Part shown: positions 43,470-50,506 of the stretch, one piece after another
Layout: every line of letters begins with the position of its first letter
Numbering within the stretch: position 1 is the stretch's first letter
From: Micromonospora coxensis
GTDB taxonomy: Bacteria; Actinomycetota; Actinomycetes; Mycobacteriales; Micromonosporaceae
NCBI RefSeq assembly: GCF_900090295.1
Contig: NZ_LT607753.1
Span: 5,518,001 to 5,582,000, forward strand
Length of the DNA stretch: 64,000 bases
Reading direction: 5' to 3'
Program-made: the position numbers and the translations under genes
The notes under the pieces: model-generated
The model's input: the letters and a program-made list of their open reading frames with translations, nothing else
What the model was told of the DNA's origin: nothing
Database searches by the model: none

Positions 43470-44413
43470 TGCGTCGTCTCGCCGCCACCCTCACCGCGGC
43501 CCTCGCCCTCGGCGTGGGCCTGACCGCCTGCGGGGAGAGCGACCCGGTCGCCGGCACCTCCGCCGGTGAGACCCGGGAGATCACCCATGCCATGGGCACC
43601 ACCAAGGTGCCGGCCGCCCCCGAGCGGGTCGTGGTGCTCGACACCGATAAGATCGACACCGCGCTCTCGCTCGGCGTCACGCCGGTCGGCGCCGCCACCG
43701 CCGGTGAGGCGCGGAGCTGGCCGACCTACTTCGGCGCGGAGAAGCTCGCCGGCATCACGGAGGTCGGCGTGCTCACCGAGCCCGACCTCGAGGCGATCAC
43801 CGCGCTGAAGCCGGACCTGATCCTCGGCAGCAAGTTCCGCCAGGAGAAGTTCTACGACGAGCTCAGCGCCATCGCCCCGACCGTCTTCACCGAGAAGGTC
43901 GGCATCACCTGGAAGGAGAACCTCCTCCTCGACGGTGCGGCGCTGGGCAAGGAGCAGCAGGCCAAGGACCTGCTCGCGGCCTACGAGAAGCGGGCGAGGG
44001 ACTTCGGCGCGAAGCTGGGCGACGCCGCGTCGCGGGAGATCTCCATCGTGCGCTTCATCCCGGGCAACATCCGGGTGTACGGCCCGGACTCCTTCTCCGG
44101 CATCGTCATCGGCGACACCGGGCTGGGCCGCCCCGAGCGGCAGCGCCTGGAGGGCAAGGAGGACAGGCGCTTCGACCTGGTCAGCGCCGAGCGGATCAAC
44201 GAGGTCGACGGTGACGTGATCTTCGTGACCGCGTACGGCGAGAAGGCCGCCGCCGAGCAGGCCAAGGTCACCGCGGGCAGCCTCTGGCAGGGCCTGTCCG
44301 CCGTCAAGGCCGGCAAGGCGCACGTGGTCTCCGACGAGGTCTGGATGACCGGCATCGGCGTCGGCGCCGCCAACAAGATCCTCGACGACCTCGAAAAGCA
44401 CCTCGCCCCCTAA
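43469..44413 (+). CDS. Siderophore-binding lipoprotein (FecB/DesE-like)
   Basis: 314 residues. A lipoprotein signal peptide ends at the lipobox LTAC (cysteine about residue 21). The binding domain has the two-lobe pattern of class III binding proteins: PERVVVLDTDKIDTALSLGV, LEAITALKPDLILGSKF and SAVKAGKAHVVSDEVWMTGI. It captures ferric siderophores outside the membrane for the permeases just upstream. It begins within the ATPase stop codon (TGATG). In Streptomyces the equivalent gene, desE, is next to desABCD; here about 6 kb intervenes. Confidence 0.92.
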   Translation: MRRLAATLTAALALGVGLTACGESDPVAGTSAGETREITHAMGTTKVPAAPERVVVLDTDKIDTALSLGVTPVGAATAGEARSWPTYFGAEKLAGITEVGVLTEPDLEAITALKPDLILGSKFRQEKFYDELSAIAPTVFTEKVGITWKENLLLDGAALGKEQQAKDLLAAYEKRARDFGAKLGDAASREISIVRFIPGNIRVYGPDSFSGIVIGDTGLGRPERQRLEGKEDRRFDLVSAERINEVDGDVIFVTAYGEKAAAEQAKVTAGSLWQGLSAVKAGKAHVVSDEVWMTGIGVGAANKILDDLEKHLAP

Positions 44414-44480
44414 CCCACCCCCCGCACGCCGCGCCGCCCCCCCGCACGCCGCGCCGCCCCCCGCCGCCGGCCGGCGCACT

Positions 44481-44530
44481 TTCAGAGAAAGAGTGGCTAT
44501 TCCTCGTCGAATAGCCACTCTTTCTCTGAA
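44481..44530. repeat. Dispersed palindrome, copy B
   Basis: Arms of 22 bases are perfectly complementary: TTCAGAGAAAGAGTGGCTAT then TC (44481-44502) against 44509-44530, with a 6-base loop CTCGTC. It lies between the lipoprotein gene stop and the DUF559 gene stop. It can act as a bidirectional terminator, but its shared sequence with copies A and C shows it belongs to a repeat family. Confidence 0.9.
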
Positions 44531-44547
44531 GGAGGGTGCTACAGGGG

Positions 44548-45450
44548 TCAGGAAGGGCGACGGGAGCGGGAGCGAAGGGCGGCGTGGACCTCGGCGAGGA
44601 AGCCGTCGAAGTCCTCGCGCATGCGTTGGCTCGTGACGTGGAGGACGATCCACTCGTCGCCGAGGAGCTTGTTGAGGCGTTGGCGGTCACGGTGCAGTTG
44701 GGCGGGGTCGTGGTGCCAGAGCCCGTCGTACTCGATGGCGATCTTGAGTTCCGGCCAGGCCAGGTCCACCCGGGCGATGAAGCGGCCAGCCCGCTCGACG
44801 ACATGCTGGGTGGCCGGGCGGGGTAGGCCCGCCCGGACGAGACGGACGCGAAGCCGTGACTCGGGCAGCGACTCGGCGCCGCCGTCGCTCAGGGCGACCG
44901 CTTCGGCGAACTTGCGCCAGCCTCGTTCGCCACGGTGCTGCGAGAGGTAGTGCTCCAGTTCGGGCAGGGTGACCGCATGGACGTGGCGGAGCGAGTCGAT
45001 CAGGGCCACCGCGTCGACGAGGTCGAGCCAGTTCGCGAGGTCCCAGCAGGTGCGGACAGGTGTGGTGACGGCGCACCCGTCCCGGCGCTGCACCTCACCC
45101 TCGCGCCACGCGGCGACATGGATGAGGAATCCCGCCAATGGCCCGAACCGTGACTCCGGCCGGACGACCACCTCGACCGGGTCGTCCGGATGAGGAGCCA
45201 CGCCGCCGTGCAGAGCCACCGCCGACCTGCCGGCGATCGCACAGCCGGGTGGGAACAGCCACGACGCGGCGGCCCGGCACCGCGCCCGATGTGTCAACGT
45301 CAGGCGGGCGTCCGCGTACACGTTGTGGAAGATTCGTCGCCAGGCGCTGGTACGGAGGTCGTTCTTCGTCAACAAGCCGCGATGAATCGCCTCGCGTGCG
45401 AAGAAGACCCGCCCGACCAGTTCCGCCGGCCGTCGAGGTGTCCGAGCCAC
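44548..45450 (-). CDS. DUF559 endonuclease-like protein with AbiEi-type N-terminal region
   Basis: 300 residues. The N-terminal part (FFAREAIHRGLLTKNDLRTS then WRRIFHNVYADARL) resembles the AbiEi/type IV antitoxin-like helix-turn-helix region; the C-terminal part has the Vsr/PD-(D/E)XK-like site: RVDLAWPELKIAIEYDGLWH, then RDRQRLNKLLGDEWIVLHVT. Such proteins are abundant and often multicopy in actinobacteria; their function is not established. I start at GTG 45450; the longer frame reads through palindrome copy C. It lies inside the siderophore region, bracketed by palindrome copies B and C. Confidence 0.8.
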   Translation of the reverse strand: MARTPRRPAELVGRVFFAREAIHRGLLTKNDLRTSAWRRIFHNVYADARLTLTHRARCRAAASWLFPPGCAIAGRSAVALHGGVAPHPDDPVEVVVRPESRFGPLAGFLIHVAAWREGEVQRRDGCAVTTPVRTCWDLANWLDLVDAVALIDSLRHVHAVTLPELEHYLSQHRGERGWRKFAEAVALSDGGAESLPESRLRVRLVRAGLPRPATQHVVERAGRFIARVDLAWPELKIAIEYDGLWHHDPAQLHRDRQRLNKLLGDEWIVLHVTSQRMREDFDGFLAEVHAALRSRSRRPS

Positions 45451-45533
45451 CCCTACACCCTGGCACCCCCACCCCCCACCCATAACCCCCTGTGGACAAC
45501 GCCCGCCCCTCCCCACCGACGGGCCGCTCCCTG

Positions 45534-45599
45534 GCTGCACTTTCAGAGAAAGAGTGGCTGTCCGACGAGAAATGGCCACTCTTTCTCTGAAAGTGCAGC
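45534..45599. repeat. Dispersed palindrome, copy C
   Basis: Arms of 25 bases, beginning GCTGCACTTTCAGAGAAAGA (45534-45558) and perfectly complementary to 45575-45599, with a 16-base centre. It shares TTTCAGAGAAAGAGTGGCT with copy B. It is 84 bases upstream of the DUF559 start, so the gene and its promoter region lie exactly between copies B and C. Confidence 0.9.
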
Positions 45600-45692
45600 C
45601 GCGGCGCGGCGCGGCGCGCCGCGGGGCGGCGCGGCGGGGGCGGGGCGGGCGGGGGCGGGGCGGGCGGGGGCGGGCGGTGGGGGCGGGGGAGG
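45600..45692 (+). repeat. G-rich simple-sequence tract
   Basis: After copy C the plus strand runs through GCGGCGCG words into repeated GGGGCGGGGCGGGCGGGGGC blocks up to the end of the acyltransferase gene. Many runs of four or more G with single C spacers make it a strong G-quadruplex candidate on the plus strand. No gene is visible in it. Confidence 0.7.
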
Positions 45693-45695
45693 GGG

Positions 45696-46253
45696 TTACG
45701 GGTGGGTGGGGCGGGAGTCGAAGTGGGAGCGGGTGAGGAAGGCGAGTTGGGCGCGCTTGTCGGGCATGTCGATCTCCTCGTCGAAGGTGAAGCCCTCCCG
45801 GCGCAGCCGGCGCAGCGCGATCTCGTTGCGCACGTCCGGTTCCACCACGATCCGCTGCCGGGTCGGGTCGGTGAACAGGAAGCGGGCCAGGGCGGGGCCG
45901 ACGGCGGTGGTGAGCCCGCGCGGTGGGCGCCGCCCCGGGGCGAGCAGCAGGTGCATGCCGATGTCGCCGGGGCGTACCCGGTAGCGCTCGCCCACCGGGT
46001 CGGCCTCGGGCCGGTACGTCTGGAACAGCCCGATCGGCGTGCCGTCCAGCGTGATCAGGTACGCGTGGTGGGTGGTCAGGCCGTCGAGGTACGCGTACAC
46101 CTCGCGCACCTCGTCCACGGTGTACGAACCCATGCCCCAGAACCTGGCCCGGGGCTCGGTCACCCAGCCGTGCAGCAGGTCGGCGTGGACGGCCGGGTCC
46201 ACCGGGACGAGCCGCAGCTCGCCGAGGCCGGGGATCGTCTCCTGGTAGGTCAC
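45696..46253 (-). CDS. Siderophore-type acyltransferase, second copy (AlcB/IucB-like, DesH-like)
   Basis: 185 residues of the GNAT fold. [40 protein letters not shown] and the ARFWGMGSYTVDEV opening closely parallel those of the DesC protein encoded at 53374-53949 ([30 protein letters not shown]). The two are therefore paralogues using acyl-CoA. Its GTG overlaps the stop of the penicillin-acylase-like gene (GTGA, 46250-46253), so the pair is co-translated. I recall the names desG/desH for such a pair in some Streptomyces des clusters, proposed to act on aryl-acyl ferrioxamines; the role here is inference. Confidence 0.82.
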   Translation of the reverse strand: MTYQETIPGLGELRLVPVDPAVHADLLHGWVTEPRARFWGMGSYTVDEVREVYAYLDGLTTHHAYLITLDGTPIGLFQTYRPEADPVGERYRVRPGDIGMHLLLAPGRRPPRGLTTAVGPALARFLFTDPTRQRIVVEPDVRNEIALRRLRREGFTFDEEIDMPDKRAQLAFLTRSHFDSRPTHP

Positions 46254-48352
46254 GGGTGCCTCGTCTCGTACGGGTCGGGGGTGAGGTGGCGCCAGTCGGT
46301 GGTCACCGGGATCAGCTCGCCGGTGGCCCACCGGGGCAGCTGGTCGTCGAAGTGCGGGTCGCCGGGGCGTCCGGAGGCGCCGAACGGGACGATCCAGCGG
46401 CTGCGGTCGCGGTCGCCGAGGTCGAAGACGTACCGGGCGACCGGCCCCCGCCGGCAGGCGTCGGAGGTCCCGGGGACGCTGGAGGTGGCGAGCACGCAGT
46501 CGGTGTCCCCGGCGAGGGCGGTCCGCCGGCGCATGGCGGCGACCGCCTCGTCGACGGCCGGCGCGACGCCGAGGTGCACCGGGTGCAGCGCGTGCCGCTG
46601 TCCCCACGCCTGCGGCGGCGCGGTCGCGGCGTCCTCCAGCGCCGCCGCCGCGACCGGCGCCACGTCCGCGCCGAGCCGGTGCAGCCCGGCGACGACGCCG
46701 TCGAGGGCGTGGCCGATGCGGGCCAGCGGGTCCGTCCACGGCCGGAACAACCCGTCGTACGCGCTCGGGGCGCGCAGCGGGCGCAGCCGGGGGTGCTCGT
46801 GCAGCCGGCGGGCCAGCGCGGCACGCCACGCGGCGAAGGCGCCGGCGTCGAGGCTGTCGGCCCGCATCCGCCCGTCCCAGGCGGTGAGTCGCTCCCGCAG
46901 CGCCCGGGCGGGCGGGGTGAGGACGGCGGGGTCGAGCCGGTGCAGGGCGTCGCGCAGCGGTGTCCGGGCGAGCCGGGTGTCCATGTGGACGGTCTCCGGC
47001 GAGACGCCCTCGGCCAGCAGGGCGCGGATGCGGGCGGCGCGGTACGGCGGGGCGAAGTCGTCGCCGAGGTCGGCCACGTCGTCGCGGCGGTCGTTGGCGC
47101 AGACCGCGAACCCGTCCGCCGCGACGGGCTTGGACTCGGCGTAGCCGCCCTGCCAGCGGTAGCGGGGGTCCCAGCCGGGCACCGGTTCACGCCGGCACCG
47201 CTCGTCGCGGGTGGGGACCAGGCCGGCGACCAGGCGGTGCACGGCTCCGCTGGTGTCGGCCACCAGGACGCTGTTCACCGGCTCCACCCAGGCCCGCAGC
47301 GCGTCGGCGACGTCGTCGACGGTACGGGCGCGCAGCAGGGGCAGCAGCGCGTCGAAGCCCAGGCTCCCCTCGACCCGGGCCGGCGTGCGCAGGCTGATCG
47401 CCTCGCCGGTGCGGCGGTCGTGGTCGATGACCGGTCCCCGGGGGGTCTCGACGACCTCCACGGTTTCGGTGGCGCCGCCGCGGACCGGGATCCGCTCGAC
47501 GTGGCGGTGGGCCGGCGTCCAGCCGTCGGCGTCACGGACCAGCACCCGGTCGCCGTCGTGGCGCAACTGCTCCCGGTAGAGGTCCTGGTAGTCGGCCATG
47601 GCGTTGGTGACGGCCCAGGCGACCTCGCCGGCGTGGCCGAAGTGGGGCAGTCCCGGCACGCCCGGGAAGGCGAGGCCGACCACGTCGAACTCGTCGCAGG
47701 CGAGGCGGACCTGCTGGTAGATGCCGGGCAGTTCGAGCAGGCGGTGCGGGTCCCCGGCGATGACCGGGGCACGCCCGGTCACCGGGTCGGCGGGCACCGC
47801 CCAGGCGTTGCTGCCGGCGCCACCCGGCCCTTCGACGGCGAACAGGTCGACCGCCTCGGGGCCGAGGGTGGCCGTGACGTGGGCCCGCCACAGCTTGTTC
47901 GGGAAGGTGGCGAAGAGGATGTGTTGCACGAGGAACACGCCCAGCGGCGACCACGGCCGCCACCGGCCGGGCGCGCAGCCGGCGGCGGCGAACTCGGGCG
48001 CGCCGGCCGCGCCCTCGGCGAGGGCGTCGTTGACCCCGTCGGTGTACGCGGTGACCCAGCGCCGGGTGGCGGGGGAGAGCCGGTGGAAGCTGCGCCGCGC
48101 GGTGTCGTCGAGGCGGGCGCGGCGGGCGAACCGGTCCCAGTCGAGGGCTTCGGGGCCGAGGTGCGCGGCGAGCCGGCCCTCGGAGCGCCAGCGTTCGGTC
48201 TCGATCTGCCAGGCCCGGTCGAGGGCGGCCACCCGCCCCTGCCACCGGGCCAGCTCGTCGACGCTGTCGGCGCGCAGGTGCGGCACGCCCCAGGCGTCGC
48301 GATGGATGCCGGTCACGGTGCGGTCCCGCCGGGACACGCCCGAGTCGGGCAC
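46250..48352 (-). CDS. Penicillin-acylase-family Ntn hydrolase (DesG-like)
   Basis: 700 residues. The Ntn-hydrolase cleavage site is GPGGAGSNAWAVP, where the serine (about residue 180) becomes the new N-terminal nucleophile of the beta subunit. The alpha part has IHRDAWGVPHLRADSVDELA and GRVAALDRAWQIETER, standard for this family; later IAGDPHRLLELPGIYQQ and GLAFPGVPGLPHFGHAGEVA are typical of the beta subunit. There is no signal peptide, so it would act in the cytoplasm, unlike classic penicillin acylases. Start GTG 48352. An iron box lies 16 bases upstream, shared with the divergent reductase gene, tying it to siderophore metabolism. Confidence 0.9.
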   Translation of the reverse strand: MPDSGVSRRDRTVTGIHRDAWGVPHLRADSVDELARWQGRVAALDRAWQIETERWRSEGRLAAHLGPEALDWDRFARRARLDDTARRSFHRLSPATRRWVTAYTDGVNDALAEGAAGAPEFAAAGCAPGRWRPWSPLGVFLVQHILFATFPNKLWRAHVTATLGPEAVDLFAVEGPGGAGSNAWAVPADPVTGRAPVIAGDPHRLLELPGIYQQVRLACDEFDVVGLAFPGVPGLPHFGHAGEVAWAVTNAMADYQDLYREQLRHDGDRVLVRDADGWTPAHRHVERIPVRGGATETVEVVETPRGPVIDHDRRTGEAISLRTPARVEGSLGFDALLPLLRARTVDDVADALRAWVEPVNSVLVADTSGAVHRLVAGLVPTRDERCRREPVPGWDPRYRWQGGYAESKPVAADGFAVCANDRRDDVADLGDDFAPPYRAARIRALLAEGVSPETVHMDTRLARTPLRDALHRLDPAVLTPPARALRERLTAWDGRMRADSLDAGAFAAWRAALARRLHEHPRLRPLRAPSAYDGLFRPWTDPLARIGHALDGVVAGLHRLGADVAPVAAAALEDAATAPPQAWGQRHALHPVHLGVAPAVDEAVAAMRRRTALAGDTDCVLATSSVPGTSDACRRGPVARYVFDLGDRDRSRWIVPFGASGRPGDPHFDDQLPRWATGELIPVTTDWRHLTPDPYETRHP

Positions 48353-48367
48353 GGTACGAATATCAAC

Positions 48368-48400
48368 TTAGGTTACCCTCCCCTAACTAAGGTGAACCTT
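48368..48400. promoter_or_regulatory. Iron box between desG-like and the siderophore reductase gene
   Basis: TTAGGTTACCCTCCCCTAA (48368-48386) matches the IdeR consensus at 15 of 19 positions, and an overlapping weaker site centres on TAAGGTGAACCTTA (up to 48400). Placed in the 63-base divergent spacer, it should repress both operons when iron is plentiful. Confidence 0.8.
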
Positions 48401-48415
48401 ACTGGAGGGGGTCGC

Positions 48416-49126
48416 GTGAAGCGCAACTGGGAAGCCCTGGTGCTCAAGGCGATGGGTGGCCGGGACTTCCGGCTCACCGTGCTCGACGCCGAGTCGGTGG
48501 GTGGGGCGTACCGGCGGCTGCTGGTGGACGGCGGTGGGCTGTTGGAGTCCTGCGGAGTGCACCCCACCATGTGGATCCGGCTGTGGTTCGACGACGGCGG
48601 CCGGGCGCACCAGCGCGCGTACACGCTGGTCGACCCGGACCCGGCGACCGGACGGTTCCACCTGGAGTTCGCCCTGCACGACGGGTGCGCCGCCCGGTGG
48701 GCCGTCGCCGCCCGGGCCGGTGACACCATCGACGCCACCGTGCAGGGCAGCGCCTTCCACCTGCCGGACCCCGCGCCACGGCACCTCTACCTGATCGGCG
48801 ACGCCGCCTCGCTGCCGGCGGTCAACAGCCTGCTCGACGCGGCCGCCGACATCCCGGCGACGGTCTGGCTGGAGTACGCGAACGAGGACGAGCAGGCGCT
48901 GCCGGCGCGCGCCCGGGCGCACCACGAGGTCACCTGGGTGCCGCGCAAGGACGAGGGGCGGTACCTGGTCGAGACGGTGTGCGCCGCCCTGCCCGCCGCC
49001 GCCGACGCGCACTACTGGATCGCCTGCGAGGCGGCCAGCACCCGCGCCGTCACCCGGCACGTCCGCCGTACGCTGGGCGTCGGCAAGCACCAGGTGACCT
49101 CGCTGGGCTACTGGAGCGCCCGGTGA
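48416..49126 (+). CDS. desF: Siderophore-interacting protein / ferric-siderophore reductase (DesF-like)
   Basis: 236 residues of the SIP/ViuB family. The FAD-binding region is reduced to QRAYTLVDPDPATGRFHLEF, the NAD(P)H domain has HLYLIGDAASLPAVNSLL, and the C-terminal SIP signature is AHYWIACEAASTRAVTRHVR. It releases iron from imported ferrioxamine by reduction. The GTG at 48416 has GGAGGGGG 5 nt upstream. The GTGA overlap at 49123-49126 couples it to the MFS gene. I name it desF by context with desABCD. Confidence 0.88.
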   Translation: MKRNWEALVLKAMGGRDFRLTVLDAESVGGAYRRLLVDGGGLLESCGVHPTMWIRLWFDDGGRAHQRAYTLVDPDPATGRFHLEFALHDGCAARWAVAARAGDTIDATVQGSAFHLPDPAPRHLYLIGDAASLPAVNSLLDAAADIPATVWLEYANEDEQALPARARAHHEVTWVPRKDEGRYLVETVCAALPAAADAHYWIACEAASTRAVTRHVRRTLGVGKHQVTSLGYWSAR

Positions 49127-50367
49127 GGGGTCCCCTCGGCGCGCTCGGCGCGCTCTACGTCACCCAGTACCTCGGCATCGGCTTCATCACCGTCGGCCTG
49201 ACCGCGATCCTGCGCGACGGCGGCACCTCCCTGGACACCCTGGCGCTGTTGCAGGTCGTCGGCCTGATCTGGCCGGTGAAGTTCCTCTGGGCGCCGATCC
49301 TCGACCGGTACGGCTCCCGCCACCGCGGCCACTACCGCTCCTGGCTGCTGGTGCTGCAGGGTGGCCTGGTGCTGGCCCTGCTGGCCCTCGTCCCGTTCGA
49401 CGACCCGGGCGGCCGGCTCGGCCCGCTCGTCGCGATCTGCGCCGGGTACGTGTTCCTCTCCGCCACCCAGGACATCGCCGTCGACGCGGTCGCGGTGCGG
49501 TTGCTCGCCGAGCGGGCGAGGGGCGCCGGCAACGGCATCCAGGTCGCCGCCGGCTACCTCGGCAACCTGATCGGCGGCGGCGCGTGCGTGCTGGTCTACG
49601 ACCGGTACGGCTGGCGGGCGGCGATCCTGCTGCTGGCCGCGTCGACGTCGCTCGGTCTGCTGGTGGTGTGGCGGCTGCGCGAGCCGGTCCGCACCGACCG
49701 GGTGGAGTCGACGCGGGCGGCGTACCGGGCGTTGCTGTCGGTGTTCGGCCAGCCCGGGTGCCGGTGGTGGACGTTCGTGGTGGTGCCGCTGGTCTACGTC
49801 GGTGCCGGCGCGGCGTACGCGCTGGTGACCCCGGCGCTGGTGGACGCGGGCTGGTCGCTGGCCCGCATCGGCGTGGTGACCGGGGTGGTGACCAGCGCCC
49901 CGGCGATCGTGGCCGGCCTGCTCGCCGGGGTGGCGATCGGACGGTTCGGGCGTGGCCCGGTGCTCGTCGCGGCGGGCGTCGCTCTCGCGGTCGCCACGGC
50001 GATGCTGCTGCCGTTGCTGACCGGACGGGCCCCGCTGGGCGCGACGGTCACCGCGCTGTGCGGCTTCATGGCCGCCTACACGGCCGCCAACGTGGTGCTC
50101 TACACGGTCGACATGGACTACTCCCGGCCGGGCACCGGCGGCACCGACTTCACGGTGCTCTCCTCGTTCGGACTGGTCTGCTCCTTCGTGGCGGCCTCGG
50201 TCGGGCTGGCCGTCGCCGACCGGGTGGGCTACCCCGCCGTCGCGGTGGCCGCCGTCGTGCTGGTCGTGGCCGGTGTCGTGGCGGGCGTCGCACACCAGCG
50301 GCGGTTCCGGCCAGCCTCTCGGTTCGGCCAGGTCCGCCCGGCCGAACCGGTGACCGTGTCGCGCTGA
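49123..50367 (+). CDS. MFS transporter linked to the siderophore locus
   Basis: 414 residues with 12 predicted membrane segments. The first is ALYVTQYLGIGFITVGLTAI; the MFS motif-A region is weak, and VFLSATQDIAVDAVAVRLLA places it near the AmpG/PAT-like branch. It is translationally coupled to desF (GTGA). It may import a ferric siderophore or export the free one; AmpG-type similarity with a reductase partner slightly favours import of a siderophore complex, but this is inference. The next operon starts after an iron box. Confidence 0.85.
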   Translation: MRGPLGALGALYVTQYLGIGFITVGLTAILRDGGTSLDTLALLQVVGLIWPVKFLWAPILDRYGSRHRGHYRSWLLVLQGGLVLALLALVPFDDPGGRLGPLVAICAGYVFLSATQDIAVDAVAVRLLAERARGAGNGIQVAAGYLGNLIGGGACVLVYDRYGWRAAILLLAASTSLGLLVVWRLREPVRTDRVESTRAAYRALLSVFGQPGCRWWTFVVVPLVYVGAGAAYALVTPALVDAGWSLARIGVVTGVVTSAPAIVAGLLAGVAIGRFGRGPVLVAAGVALAVATAMLLPLLTGRAPLGATVTALCGFMAAYTAANVVLYTVDMDYSRPGTGGTDFTVLSSFGLVCSFVAASVGLAVADRVGYPAVAVAAVVLVVAGVVAGVAHQRRFRPASRFGQVRPAEPVTVSR

Positions 50368-50403
50368 CCGCGACACGCCGGGCCCGGTGACGCCGCCCGG
50401 AAG

Positions 50404-50422
50404 TTAGGTTAGGGTAACCTAA
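50404..50422 (+). promoter_or_regulatory. Near-perfect IdeR/DmdR iron box of desABCD
   Basis: TTAGGTTAGGGTAACCTAA agrees with the 19-base consensus at 18 positions and is the best iron box in the window. It lies 84 bases before the desA start and is flanked by further symmetric bases (AG on the left, CT on the right). Confidence 0.92.
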
Positions 50423-50506
50423 CTTCGCGATCACCGCCGGAGCTCCGGTGGGCGGCGCCCGCTCCGTCGTCCCCTCATCTCCACTCTCCGACCACTGAGG
50501 ACCAAC

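Noticed and set aside
44401..44480. Duplicated CCCCCGCACGCCGCGCCGCC stretch as a target-site duplication of the DUF559 block
   Set aside because: Both copies lie on the same side of palindrome B, so they cannot flank an insertion; it is simple local sequence.
45451..45579. Longer start for the DUF559 protein
   Set aside because: The extension is translated from palindrome copy C and a low-complexity spacer.
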